Positions 1 through 8,736 of a stretch of 64,000 nucleotides of DNA are shown in pieces. Position 1 is the stretch's first letter; every line of letters starts with the position of its first letter. A program made the translations under genes and the position numbers. The notes under the pieces were generated by a model. It was not told where the DNA came from. It was given only the letters and a program-made list of their open reading frames with translations, and did no database searches. The DNA is from Bradyrhizobium sp. (lineage in GTDB: Bacteria > Pseudomonadota > Alphaproteobacteria > Rhizobiales > Xanthobacteraceae), in assembly GCF_004799445.1 (NCBI RefSeq), contig NZ_SSNA01000091.1, forward strand, positions 1 through 64,000, written 5' to 3'.

Positions 1-865
1 GGGCGAAATCCCAGTACAATTTTCGCGCGCGGCTGTAGAATGGGCCGGGCTGCAGCGAGCGGTCGTCGATCCGGATGATCGGCGCGACTTTTGCGAAATT
101 GCCGCTGGAGAAGATTTCGTCGGCGTTCTGAAAATCCGCATATTTAAGGGTCTTCTCGACCACGCTGACGCCGGCGGCGCGCAATAGGCCGATCACGCGC
201 TGCCGCGTGATGCCGTTCAGGAAGGTGCCGTTCGGCGCCGGCGTGTAGACCACGCCGTCTTTGGCCATGAACACGTTTGAATTGCCGAATTCCGCGACAT
301 TGCCGAGCATGTCGAGCATCAGGCAATTGTTGAAGCCGCGCGCCTGCGCTTCGCCCAGCGCGCGCGAATTGTTGGGGTAGAGACAGGCGGCCTTGCAATC
401 CACCGGCGCGCTTTCCATGGTCGGCCGGCGGAACGGCGACAGCGTGATCGCCGAGCCGGAGGTCGGCGGCATCGGCGCGACATAGATGCACAGGCACCAG
501 TTGGTGGTTTCCGGGTCGAACAGCACGCCGCCGCCGGCGCCGGTCTGCGCCCAATACATCGGCCGGATGTACAGTTCCGCACTGGCGTCGAAGCGCGCGA
601 TGCCTTCGCGCGCGAGAGCGAGCCAGGTTTCGCGATCGACAACCGGCTTGAGCTTGAAATTGACAGCGGACTGGTTGACCCGCGCACAATGCGCCTCGAG
701 ATCGGGCGCCACACCCTCGAAGGCGCGCGCGCCGTCGAACACGGTCGAAGCCAGCCACGCCGCATGCGTGCGCGGACCCATGATCGGCACATTGCCCTCG
801 TGCCAGTCGCCTTCGAAGAAGGTCCAGGTCTGGGAAAAACTGACTGGTTTGATCGTCTCGGCCAT
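1..865 (-). CDS. Class IV PLP aminotransferase (branched-chain type), 3' end outside the window
   Basis: This is the N-terminal 288 codons of a fold-type IV aminotransferase that probably transfers an amino group between branched-chain amino acids and 2-oxoglutarate in the cytoplasm. The start ATG is at 863-865 and the protein begins MAETIKPVSF. The PLP lysine is K158, in the context DCKAACLYPNN. The class IV signature follows around residues 192-208, reading EFGNSNVF and GVVYTP. The frame stays open to base 1, so the C-terminus lies outside. The gene is divergent from the esterase gene that starts at 1016. A D-amino-acid or aromatic substrate cannot be excluded from this sequence alone. Confidence 0.88.
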   Translation of the reverse strand, partial: MAETIKPVSFSQTWTFFEGDWHEGNVPIMGPRTHAAWLASTVFDGARAFEGVAPDLEAHCARVNQSAVNFKLKPVVDRETWLALAREGIARFDASAELYIRPMYWAQTGAGGGVLFDPETTNWCLCIYVAPMPPTSGSAITLSPFRRPTMESAPVDCKAACLYPNNSRALGEAQARGFNNCLMLDMLGNVAEFGNSNVFMAKDGVVYTPAPNGTFLNGITRQRVIGLLRAAGVSVVEKTLKYADFQNADEIFSSGNFAKVAPIIRIDDRSLQPGPFYSRARKLYWDFA

Positions 866-938
866 CGTTCCATTCCCGCTGCGGCGGGACCCCGCACAAT
901 CCCTTGACTATTGTCGGAATTCCCTAAGGATTTACTTG

Positions 939-950
939 CGGGATATCCCG
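939..950. promoter_or_regulatory. 12-bp palindrome in the divergent promoter region
   Basis: CGGGATATCCCG is a perfect 12-bp palindrome in the 150-bp gap between the divergent aminotransferase and esterase genes. A TTGACT element lies just upstream at 904-909. It could be an operator, but no regulator gene is next to it, so this rests on symmetry and position only. Confidence 0.3.
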
Positions 951-1015
951 GACATCGGGATGGATCAACGTTCAATAGACCACAATCGACCCACCGTTGC
1001 GTGGGGGAGCCGGAT

Positions 1016-1954
1016 ATGCCCCTCGATCCCCTGGCCCAGCGTTTTCTCGCGATGATGGCGGCGGCCGCGTCGGAAGGCCGAGCGCCCTCCACCCTTGATG
1101 AACGCCGCCAGGCATTTGCGAAAATGATGCGCCTCACCCGCGCCGAGGTGGCCGCCGTGACCGGAATCGATGGCGCGCTGCCGGGTCCGGAGGGCGATCT
1201 TCCTTACCGCCTCTATGCCCCGGCGGATGCCTCAAGCGAACCCTTGCCGGGCTTCGTCTTCTTCCATGGCGGGGGCATGGTCGGCGGCAGTATCGAGAGC
1301 CATGATGCCGTCGCCGCGGCGCTGGCGCAAACCACCGGCTGCCGGCTGGTTTCCGTCGGCTACCGCTTGGCTCCCGAGCACCGATATCCCGCCGCGGTCG
1401 AGGATGCGATCGCGGCAACCAGCTGGGTATCCGCCGAGGCCGCCTCGCTCGGCATCGATCCGGCGCGGCTCGTGGTCGGCGGCGATTCCGCCGGCGCGAC
1501 GCTTGCCGCCGTGGTGTGCCAGGAGAGCTTGCGCGGCGGCGGCCCGGCGATCGCGGCGCAATGCCTGATATGTCCGGTGCTCGATTTCGAGGAAACCTCG
1601 CCCTCGCGGGAAGAATTCGCCGAAAACCACCTGCTCGACCGGGCCACGCTGGAGGCGGACCTCGCGCTCTATCTGCCGGAAGGGGTGGAACGCAGCGATC
1701 CCAGAATTTCGCCGCTGCGCGCGACGAAATTCGCCGGACTTCCCGCCGCCATTATCCATACCGCCGAGTTCGACCCGATGCGCGACGAGGGCAACGCCTA
1801 CGCGGCAAAACTCGTCGCCGCGGGGGTTGCCGTCGAACACACCTGTCACGACGGCATGATCCATAACTTCCAGGCCATGGGCGCGGTTCTGCCGCAGGGA
1901 CGGCTGGTTCTCCACCAGATCGGCGAACAGGTCCGGCGCGCGGTCGGCGGCTGA
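1016..1954 (+). CDS. Alpha/beta hydrolase, hormone-sensitive-lipase-type esterase
   Basis: A 312-residue cytoplasmic carboxylesterase of the HSL family. The oxyanion-hole motif is visible as FFHGGGMVGG, the nucleophile elbow as GDSAGAT, the acid region as AEFDPMRDEG and the catalytic histidine in DGMIHNF near the C-terminus. The frame is open from 911, but the ATG at 1016 is chosen because a GGGGGAG ribosome-binding site lies 7 nt upstream and the resulting length is typical of the family. The natural ester substrate is not evident. The gene is divergent from the class IV aminotransferase gene. Confidence 0.85.
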   Translation: MPLDPLAQRFLAMMAAAASEGRAPSTLDERRQAFAKMMRLTRAEVAAVTGIDGALPGPEGDLPYRLYAPADASSEPLPGFVFFHGGGMVGGSIESHDAVAAALAQTTGCRLVSVGYRLAPEHRYPAAVEDAIAATSWVSAEAASLGIDPARLVVGGDSAGATLAAVVCQESLRGGGPAIAAQCLICPVLDFEETSPSREEFAENHLLDRATLEADLALYLPEGVERSDPRISPLRATKFAGLPAAIIHTAEFDPMRDEGNAYAAKLVAAGVAVEHTCHDGMIHNFQAMGAVLPQGRLVLHQIGEQVRRAVGG

Positions 1955-2100
1955 CCGGCGCCTCGAGAAGTAGGCAAAGCATTAACCGAGAGCGCGCCGG
2001 CATGGTTACGCGGCAATAACGGTTTCATTCGAATTTTAATCAATTCACCGAGGTCCATTAGGGTTACTTCGTCGATGTTGGCGCGAATTATTGAAGGGTT

Positions 2101-2146
2101 GACCATCCGCCTCTAACACTGAGCCTTGCGAATAAAACGCATGGTC
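2101..2146 (+). promoter_or_regulatory. Candidate structured leader of metY
   Basis: GACCAT at 2101-2106 pairs exactly with ATGGTC at 2141-2146, and a small GCG/CGC hairpin sits against the 3' arm. The element ends about 30 nt before the metY start. Methionine genes of related bacteria often carry SAM-responsive leaders, but I cannot match this one to the SAM-II consensus. It is a candidate cis-element only. Confidence 0.25.
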
Positions 2147-2177
2147 AAGTGCGTTGCCGCAAAGCGGTGAGGTGATA

Positions 2178-3482
2178 ATGCGCAACGAAACGATTGCTAT
2201 TCACGCCGGCTACGAACCCGATCCCACCACCAAATCCGTCGCGGTCCCGATCTACCAGACCGTCGCCTACGCCTTCGACAGCGCCGACCACGGCGCCGCT
2301 TTGTTCAACCTGGAGGCGGAAGGCTATCGCTACAGCCGGATCGCCAACCCGACCACGGCGGTTCTTGAAAAACGCGTCACCGAACTCGAAGGCGGCGTGG
2401 GCTCGCTCGCGGTCGCGACCGGCCAGGCCGCGCTGCATTTCGCCCTTGTCAATCTCGCCGACGGCGGCGGCAACATCGTCTCCGTTCCGCAACTCTACGG
2501 CACCACGCACACGCTGCTCGGCCACGTGCTGCCGCGCCAGGGCATCACCGGGCGTTTCGCGGCGAGCGACAAGGCCGACGCGATCGAAAGGCTGATCGAC
2601 GAAAACACCAAGGCGGTGTTCGCGGAGACGATCGGCAACCCCGCCGGCAATGTCTGCGACATCGAGGCGCTGGCCAGGGTCGCGCATCGTCATGGCGTGC
2701 CGCTGGTGGTCGACAACACGGTCGCCACGCCGATCCTGCTGAAGCCGTTCGATTACGGCGCCGATATCGCCATCCATTCGCTGACGAAGTTTCTCGGCGG
2801 CCACGGCACCACCCTCGGCGGAGCGATCGTGGACAGCGGCCGTTTCCCCTGGGCCGAGCACGCGCGCCGCTTTCCGGCCTTCAACGAACCCGACGAGTCC
2901 TATCACGGCCTCGTCTACACCAAGCAATTCGGCAGCAGCGCCTATATCCAGCGCGCGCGCAGCGTCTATCAGCGCACCATGGGCTCGGTGCTTTCGCCGT
3001 TCAACGCGTTCCTGTTGTTGCAGGGGATCGAGACCGTGGCGCTGCGGGTCGAGCGCCATGTCGAGAACGCCCGCAAGGTCGCCGAATTCCTGCGCCACGA
3101 CCCGCGCGTCGACTGGGTCAATTATGCAGGATTTTCCGACAGCCCCTATTACGCGTTGGTCCAGAAATATCTCAACGGCAATGCCTCATCGCTGTTCACC
3201 TTCGGCATCAAGGGCGGCATGGAGGCCGGCAAGACCTTCTACGATGCGCTGAAGCTGATCACGCGGCTGGTCAATATCGGCGACGCCAAATCGCTCGCCT
3301 GCCATCCCGCCTCCACCACCCACCGCCAGATGTCCGCCGAACAGCAACGCGTGGCCGGCGTGCTGCCCGAAACCATCCGGCTTTCGATCGGCATCGAGCA
3401 CGTCTCCGACATCATCGAGGATATCGACCAGGCCCTGGCGCAGGCTAGCTCGCCGCACAAACGGCTCGAGGCGGCGGAATGA
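2178..3482 (+). CDS. metY: O-acetylhomoserine aminocarboxypropyltransferase (Cys/Met metabolism PLP enzyme)
   Basis: A 434-residue PLP enzyme expected to condense activated homoserine with sulfide to homocysteine in the direct-sulfhydrylation route to methionine. The N-terminus NETIAIHAGYEPD is typical of MetY. YRYSRIANPT follows, and the Schiff-base lysine is in HSLTKFLGGHGTT. The insertion around GLVYTKQFGSSAYI is characteristic of the O-acetylhomoserine sulfhydrylase branch. The frame opens at 2154, but the ATG at 2178 is preferred because GGTGAGGTG lies just upstream. It is followed after 16 bp by the homoserine acyltransferase gene, forming a methionine operon. Confidence 0.9.
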   Translation: MRNETIAIHAGYEPDPTTKSVAVPIYQTVAYAFDSADHGAALFNLEAEGYRYSRIANPTTAVLEKRVTELEGGVGSLAVATGQAALHFALVNLADGGGNIVSVPQLYGTTHTLLGHVLPRQGITGRFAASDKADAIERLIDENTKAVFAETIGNPAGNVCDIEALARVAHRHGVPLVVDNTVATPILLKPFDYGADIAIHSLTKFLGGHGTTLGGAIVDSGRFPWAEHARRFPAFNEPDESYHGLVYTKQFGSSAYIQRARSVYQRTMGSVLSPFNAFLLLQGIETVALRVERHVENARKVAEFLRHDPRVDWVNYAGFSDSPYYALVQKYLNGNASSLFTFGIKGGMEAGKTFYDALKLITRLVNIGDAKSLACHPASTTHRQMSAEQQRVAGVLPETIRLSIGIEHVSDIIEDIDQALAQASSPHKRLEAAE

Positions 3483-3498
3483 ATCGGCCCGGCCCGAC

Positions 3499-4521
3499 AT
3501 GACCGTGCTCTTGGAGAAACGGCGGCTGATCGTCAGCCCCGGCCTCGCACCGACGCAGCTGCGGCGGGAAGACAAACTCGGTCATCCGCAACACGTCGAT
3601 GTGGACCTCACGATCGGGCTCATCAACAACATGCCGGATGCAGCGCTGCAGGCGACGGAACGCCAGTTCATGCGCCTGCTAAGACGAGCCGCCGGGGACG
3701 TTCGGATCGATTTCCACTGCTTCTCGCTGCCTTCGGTGAAACGCTCGCAACCGCTGCAGTGGCGCATCGACCAGCAATATTCCGATATCGCCGATCTCGA
3801 CCGCCTGCGGCTCGATGGATTGATCGTCACCGGCGCGGAGCCGGCCGCCGCAAGCCTAGCCGAAGAGCCGTTCTGGCCTGAACTCGCTTCAATCGTCGAC
3901 TGGGCGAAGACCAACACCCGCTCGACCATCTGGTCGTGTCTGGCCGCCCATGCCGCCGTGCTGCATCTCGATGGCATCGAGCGCCGGCGGCTCGATGCCA
4001 AATGCTCCGGAATTTATGATTGCTTTGGGTTGGCCGATCACTGGCTGACCGACGGTCTTCCCTCGCCGTTCAGGGTTTCGCACTCACGCCTCAATGAGCT
4101 GCGGGCGGACGATCTGGCACAGCGGGGCTATCAACTGCTGGCGCTCTCGCCGGAAGCCGGCGTCGATATGTTCGCCAAGCAGCTGCGCAGCCAATTCATC
4201 TTCTTTCAGGGACATCCCGAATATGAGGCGCTGTCGCTGGAGCGCGAATATCTGCGCGACATCGCCCGCTTTCTCGGCCACGAGCGCGACACCTATCCGG
4301 CCATCCCCGCCGGCTATTTCGATACCGACACCGAAGAGCGCCTGGCAGCCTTCGAGACGCGCGCGCGCGCCGAACGCAGGCCGGCGCTGAGCATCGAGCT
4401 GCCCGAGCGCACGCTTCGGCCGGACGTCACGACAGGCACCGCGGCGACCGTGATCTTCCGCAACTGGCTCGACTATCTCACAGGCGGCGAGCGAGCGGCA
4501 TTGCCGCACTCCAGCATCTGA
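3499..4521 (+). CDS. metA: Homoserine O-acyltransferase, MetA family
   Basis: A 340-residue MetA-fold (glutamine-amidotransferase-like) enzyme that activates homoserine as its O-acyl ester for the MetY enzyme encoded just upstream. MetA hallmarks are LINNMPDAALQATERQF near residue 42, the catalytic cysteine C147 in WSCLAAHAAV and the His-Glu pair in FFQGHPEYE. The residues after the catalytic cysteine are LAAH, where the well-studied enterobacterial enzyme has WAVQ. Pairing with MetY suggests acetyl- rather than succinyl-homoserine, but acyl specificity cannot be read from the sequence with confidence. Confidence 0.85.
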   Translation: MTVLLEKRRLIVSPGLAPTQLRREDKLGHPQHVDVDLTIGLINNMPDAALQATERQFMRLLRRAAGDVRIDFHCFSLPSVKRSQPLQWRIDQQYSDIADLDRLRLDGLIVTGAEPAAASLAEEPFWPELASIVDWAKTNTRSTIWSCLAAHAAVLHLDGIERRRLDAKCSGIYDCFGLADHWLTDGLPSPFRVSHSRLNELRADDLAQRGYQLLALSPEAGVDMFAKQLRSQFIFFQGHPEYEALSLEREYLRDIARFLGHERDTYPAIPAGYFDTDTEERLAAFETRARAERRPALSIELPERTLRPDVTTGTAATVIFRNWLDYLTGGERAALPHSSI

Positions 4522-4526
4522 ACCCG

Positions 4527-5288
4527 GTGAAAGTCATGCGCCCCGACTGGTCACCATTGAAGGCGCGCGTCAGCAACCGCATGGCCAGACATTTTTGCAT
4601 ATCGCCGTTCCGGTTGCGAAACCGGGGCCCGATGGTCAGTTTCACGTTCGACGATACGCCGAAGAGCGCGGCCGCCGTCGGCGTCCCCATTCTCGAGGCG
4701 TATGATGCACGGGCGACCTTCTATGTCGCGGGCGGGCTGGTCGATAAATGGTCCGGCCATTGGGACGGAATCAGCGGCGATGAGATCGTGACACTTCACC
4801 GCCAGGGCCATGAAATCGCCTGCCACACCTTCTCCCACACGCGAACCACCGATCTCGATGCGGCAACACTGGCTGCGGAGATCGAAGACAACCGCCGCTA
4901 CCTCAGGGGACTCGATCCATCGATCAGGATCGAGAATTTCGCCTATCCCTACGGACTGGGATCGGTGTTGCGCAAGGGGCAGCTCGGGAAGATCTTCCAT
5001 TCATCGCGTGGCATTATTCCCGGGGTCAACGCCGGGGTGGCGGATTTGCAATTCCTGCGCGCCACCCCTCTCATCAACCGCGATATCGACCGCGACGGCA
5101 TCGATCGCATGTTCGACGAAGCCGTCGCCAGCAACGGCTGGCTGATCTTCTACAGCCATGACGTGGCGGCCGAGCCGAGCCCTTACGGCTGCACCCCCTC
5201 CCTGCTGCGGCACGCGCTCGATGCGGCATCACGACGAAACGTCGAGATATTGAGCGTTGCGCAAGCGCTGCGCTCCGCCGGGGCGTAG
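4527..5288 (+). CDS. Polysaccharide deacetylase (NodB/CE4) family protein
   Basis: A 250-253 residue CE4-type hydrolase. MVSFTFDDTPKSAA carries the catalytic Asp and metal-binding Asp of motif 1. CHTFSHTRTTD carries the two metal histidines of motif 2, and a YSHD segment follows near the C-terminus. There is no signal peptide. The frame can start at GTG 4527 or ATG 4536, and both sit right after the metA stop codon, so the gene is probably co-transcribed with metYA. The link to methionine synthesis is unclear. Possible substrates are an N-acetylated sugar or another amide. Confidence 0.8.
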   Translation: MKVMRPDWSPLKARVSNRMARHFCISPFRLRNRGPMVSFTFDDTPKSAAAVGVPILEAYDARATFYVAGGLVDKWSGHWDGISGDEIVTLHRQGHEIACHTFSHTRTTDLDAATLAAEIEDNRRYLRGLDPSIRIENFAYPYGLGSVLRKGQLGKIFHSSRGIIPGVNAGVADLQFLRATPLINRDIDRDGIDRMFDEAVASNGWLIFYSHDVAAEPSPYGCTPSLLRHALDAASRRNVEILSVAQALRSAGA

Positions 5289-5315
5289 CTGCCAGCCAAA
5301 CAATTGGCCGCAGAT

Positions 5316-5344
5316 TCCCTGGGTCGCTGGAAAACGACCCGGGA
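5316..5344 (+). terminator. Strong hairpin after the deacetylase gene
   Basis: TCCCTGGGTCG pairs with CGACCCGGGA through ten base pairs with one bulged T and an 8-nt loop, 27 nt after the deacetylase stop. There is no T-run after it, so it is a weak candidate for intrinsic termination. It may end the metYA transcript or protect its 3' end. Confidence 0.35.
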
Positions 5345-5514
5345 GTGAGCGCGCAATGTCGTGCAGGTTGGGAGGCCGCATGATACCTTGCTTCGGCGCG
5401 ACAGCGCAGTCGGCGTTGCAAAAAGGGCGTTTTGGCCGGATCTGCAAAGAGGCGGATAGCCCGAATCAGGGATAGAGCTGTCGTCAAGCTCGTACACGGA
5501 CCAACAAACCCCGC

Positions 5515-7389
5515 ATGTCTGTTCCCGCCTCAGCCGCCAAGCGCCCGCCCGGCCTCGCCCCTGACGTGCTTTCCGTCCTGAACTCCGTGTTTGGCCTGCC
5601 CGGCTTCCGTGGCGAGCAGGAAAAGATCATCGGGCATGTGACCAACGGCGGCAATTGCCTGGTGCTGATGCCGACCGGCGGCGGCAAGTCGCTGTGCTAT
5701 CAATTGCCGGCCCTGCTGCGCGAGGGCTGCGGCATCGTCGTCTCGCCTTTGATCGCGCTGATGCGCGACCAGGTCGCGGGACTGCTCGAGGCGGGCGTCA
5801 AGGCCGCGGTGCTGAATTCCACCCTGACTTTCGATGAGGCCGCCGCGGTCGAGGCGCGGCTTCTCGCCGGCGACCTCGACTTGCTCTATATCGCGCCCGA
5901 GCGGCTGTTGACGCCGCGCTGCCTCAACCTGCTCGGCCGCGCCAAGGTCGCGCTGTTCGCTATCGACGAGGCCCATTGCGTGTCGCAATGGGGGCACGAC
6001 TTCCGCCCGGAATATATCGGCCTGTCGGTGATAGCGGAGCGTTTTCCCGACGTGCCGCGCATCGCCTTGACAGCCACGGCCGACGATCTCACCCGCAAGG
6101 AGATCATCGACCGGCTCGGGCTGGCCGGCGCGCCGCGTTTTGTCGCGAGCTTCGACCGGCCCAACATCCGCTATGAAATCGTCGACAAGCAGAATGCGCC
6201 GGCGCAGCTGAAAGCCTTCATCAGCGAGCGCCACGCAGGCGATGCCGGCATCGTCTACTGTCTGTCGCGGGCCAAGGTCGAGGACACCGCGGCCGCGCTG
6301 ACCAAGGCCGGCATCGAGGCGCTGCCGTATCACGCCGGCCTCGACGCCAGGATGCGCTCCCGCAACCAGGACCGCTTCATCAACGAGGACGGCATCGTGA
6401 TCGTCGCTACCGTCGCGTTCGGGATGGGCATCGACAAGCCCGACGTGCGCTTCGTGGCCCATCTCGATTTGCCGAAGAGCATCGAGGCCTATTATCAGGA
6501 AACCGGGCGCGCCGGGCGCGACGGCAAGCCCTCCAGTGCCTGGATGGCCTATGGCCTGTCGGACATCGTGCAGCAGCGCCGCATGATCGAGGAGTCCAGC
6601 GGCGCGGAAGCGTTCAAGCGGGTGTCGATCGGCAAGCTCGACGCGCTTGTCGGCCTCGCCGAAACCACCAACTGCCGGCGCACCCGCCTGCTCGGCTATT
6701 TCGGCGAAAAAGCCAGCACCGCCGGCTGTGCCAATTGCGACAACTGCCTGTCGCCGCCAAAGCTCCGCGACGGCAAGGTGATGGCGCAAAAACTGCTGTC
6801 CTGCGCCTATCGCACCGGGCAGCGCTTTGGCGCCATGCACCTGATCGATGTGCTGGTCGGCCGCTTGACTGAACGCGTCCAGCAATTCGGCCATGACAAG
6901 CTTTCCGTCTTCGGGATCGGCCGCGAGCTCAACGAAAAGCAGTGGCGTGCCGCGCTGCGCCAATTGGTGGCGATGGGCCATCTGCAGCCCGACGCAGAGG
7001 CCTTTGGAGCGCTGAAACTGACGGAAACCGCGCGCGGCGTGCTGAAAGGCGAGACCGAAGTGATGCTGCGCGAGGAGACCCCGGGCTCCCGCCTGCGCGC
7101 CAGCCGGACCAGATCAAGGCGCGGCGATCTCGCGTCGGCTTCGGGCACAAGCGGCGAAGCCGGCCATCCCGCCCTGGTCGGCGCGCTGCGCGCATGGCGC
7201 TCCGAGGTGGCGCGCAAGCGCAGCGTGCCGGCCTATGTCGTGCTGCATGACGCCACCATCGACGGCATCGCCGCGTCGCGCCCGATGACGCTCCATCAAC
7301 TGCGCGATATCGCGGGGATCGGCGACAAGAAGCTCGAGCATTACGGCGACGAACTGATCGCGCTGGTGAAAGCCAACCGCACTGCTTAG
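5515..7389 (+). CDS. recQ: ATP-dependent DNA helicase RecQ
   Basis: A 624-residue 3'-5' DNA helicase acting in recombination and replication-fork repair. Domains in order are the helicase core with Walker A in [14 protein letters not shown] (about residue 53) and the DEAH box in [16 protein letters not shown]; motif VI in [10 protein letters not shown]; the four-cysteine zinc module from [13 protein letters not shown] through CANCDNC; a winged-helix RQC region; and a C-terminal HRDC domain ending in [14 protein letters not shown]. Length and architecture match full-length bacterial RecQ. The ATG at 5515 has only a poor ribosome-binding site. Confidence 0.96.
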   Translation: MSVPASAAKRPPGLAPDVLSVLNSVFGLPGFRGEQEKIIGHVTNGGNCLVLMPTGGGKSLCYQLPALLREGCGIVVSPLIALMRDQVAGLLEAGVKAAVLNSTLTFDEAAAVEARLLAGDLDLLYIAPERLLTPRCLNLLGRAKVALFAIDEAHCVSQWGHDFRPEYIGLSVIAERFPDVPRIALTATADDLTRKEIIDRLGLAGAPRFVASFDRPNIRYEIVDKQNAPAQLKAFISERHAGDAGIVYCLSRAKVEDTAAALTKAGIEALPYHAGLDARMRSRNQDRFINEDGIVIVATVAFGMGIDKPDVRFVAHLDLPKSIEAYYQETGRAGRDGKPSSAWMAYGLSDIVQQRRMIEESSGAEAFKRVSIGKLDALVGLAETTNCRRTRLLGYFGEKASTAGCANCDNCLSPPKLRDGKVMAQKLLSCAYRTGQRFGAMHLIDVLVGRLTERVQQFGHDKLSVFGIGRELNEKQWRAALRQLVAMGHLQPDAEAFGALKLTETARGVLKGETEVMLREETPGSRLRASRTRSRRGDLASASGTSGEAGHPALVGALRAWRSEVARKRSVPAYVVLHDATIDGIAASRPMTLHQLRDIAGIGDKKLEHYGDELIALVKANRTA

Positions 7390-7404
7390 GCGTGGGAGAC
7401 TGCC

Positions 7405-8568
7405 ATGGGGATAGCAAGCTATACCGCTGCGCCCACGGCAGCTCTTGCTCTCGGACTTTTCCTCACGCCGCCGGTTTCCATCGCCATCGATGCGATCATC
7501 AGCACTGCCGCGTCGCTCGTCTCACCCGCCATTGGCAATCTTGGCTTTATTTCCCCTGCGATGGGTCAACCGGACGCCCTCACAAAAAAACAATCGGATG
7601 CACTCAACGCCTACAACAATGCAGTAAGCGACTTTGAGATGGTCCTGGGCCAGCGGCGCGCCCAGATCAATTCGAAGCAACCGCTTCCGAATTTGCCGGG
7701 ACAAGCACTCTATCTTGCGCGCATCAACATGATGAGCGCATACAAAGACCTTACCGACGTCCTTCCCTCCAAAATTGGAAGGCCCAACAAGTTCGGAATT
7801 CCTCCGGCGTACTTTGACGCCGACAAGGAGCCGCTGCTCGATGAGTACAGGGCTCTTTTCGACCTCATGGAGGCGCCACCCGCCAACGCGCAAAAATCAG
7901 ATTCTCCATTCAAGGACGTTGTCGATCTGGCGATTGCCATTGCGCGAGCCAGGGGTCTTGATGCGGCGAATGCCGAAGCGGCAGGCCGTATCAGTCTGGG
8001 GCTGTTCTTTGCCGAGACAAATGGCAACCAGAACGTAGGGAATGCGCGTTCGAACAAATACAAGGGAAGCTTTCAAACGGGCCCATCAGAGGATCAAAAT
8101 GGTCGAAGGAAATGGGCAGCGATAAAAAGCGCGGTAGCGGCCTTCGATCGGGTACTGAGCCATCGCGACGACAAGGAAGAGGCGCGGGTCGGTAATCTGG
8201 ATCATCGGTTCAACCACTGGATCGCCGTGCGAGATGCCCTCATGAGCGCACACGCTAATGTTTTCCCGCAAGTGCCGGCGATCGTGAAAACATTGCCAAG
8301 TCCGATCGACCAGATGAAGCTCTTCGAGCTCATCCAGATCATTCCCACTCCGACCAGGTCCGCGCTCAAGTCAGGCAACCTGGTCAACTACAGGATTTCC
8401 GACCCGAAGATCATGGGATATCTGCGAAACAACAGCATCTTCGCCTTTGGGCAAGCCGACAGGGCAAGAACATCCGCGACCTTCCGCGAAATTCTTGATG
8501 CGATGTGGCTCTTCAATGCCAAATTTGAACGAGCGCTTTCCAAATTCGACGAGATCAAGGCGCGGTAA
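7405..8568 (+). CDS. Secreted protein of unknown function with a lysozyme-like segment
   Basis: I do not recognise this 387-residue protein as a named family. It starts at ATG 7405 with GGGAG upstream. The N-terminus is hydrophobic (about residues 7-50) and may be a signal peptide or anchor. Residues 198-226 read LGLFFAETNGNQN then NKYKGSFQTG, which resembles the E-S-G-x-N ... Y-x-G-x-F-Q pattern around the catalytic glutamate of lysozyme-fold transglycosylases, with E204 as the candidate. That resemblance is my inference. An amidase and a D-Ala-D-Ala dipeptidase follow on the same strand, which fits a wall-related role. Codon use is visibly less GC-biased than in recQ. Confidence 0.7.
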   Translation: MGIASYTAAPTAALALGLFLTPPVSIAIDAIISTAASLVSPAIGNLGFISPAMGQPDALTKKQSDALNAYNNAVSDFEMVLGQRRAQINSKQPLPNLPGQALYLARINMMSAYKDLTDVLPSKIGRPNKFGIPPAYFDADKEPLLDEYRALFDLMEAPPANAQKSDSPFKDVVDLAIAIARARGLDAANAEAAGRISLGLFFAETNGNQNVGNARSNKYKGSFQTGPSEDQNGRRKWAAIKSAVAAFDRVLSHRDDKEEARVGNLDHRFNHWIAVRDALMSAHANVFPQVPAIVKTLPSPIDQMKLFELIQIIPTPTRSALKSGNLVNYRISDPKIMGYLRNNSIFAFGQADRARTSATFREILDAMWLFNAKFERALSKFDEIKAR

Positions 8569-8736
8569 GGGAGCGATAACCTGCTGCTCTCAAAGATTTT
8601 TTTGAGCCCGCTCGTCGAATTGAGCGCGCAATTTATTTCCAGTAACCCGTGGTGCAGAATCCCTGTAGAATGTCGTCTCGTGCTGCCATCCCGTCATGGA
8701 GTGCGAACAGAAAATTATTCTTGGGGGAAGTTAGGA

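Noticed and set aside
2040..2177. SAM-II riboswitch upstream of metY
   Set aside because: I looked for the conserved pseudoknot segments of SAM-II and could not find them; only a short unrelated stem is present.
5530..6981. 483-codon minus-strand open frame opposite recQ
   Set aside because: Antisense shadow of recQ with no family motif; caused by high GC at third positions.
8589..8606. CTCAAA-GATTTT-TTTGAG as a terminator after the unknown secreted protein gene
   Set aside because: The T residues are part of the loop and stem; no T-run follows the hairpin, so intrinsic termination is not supported.
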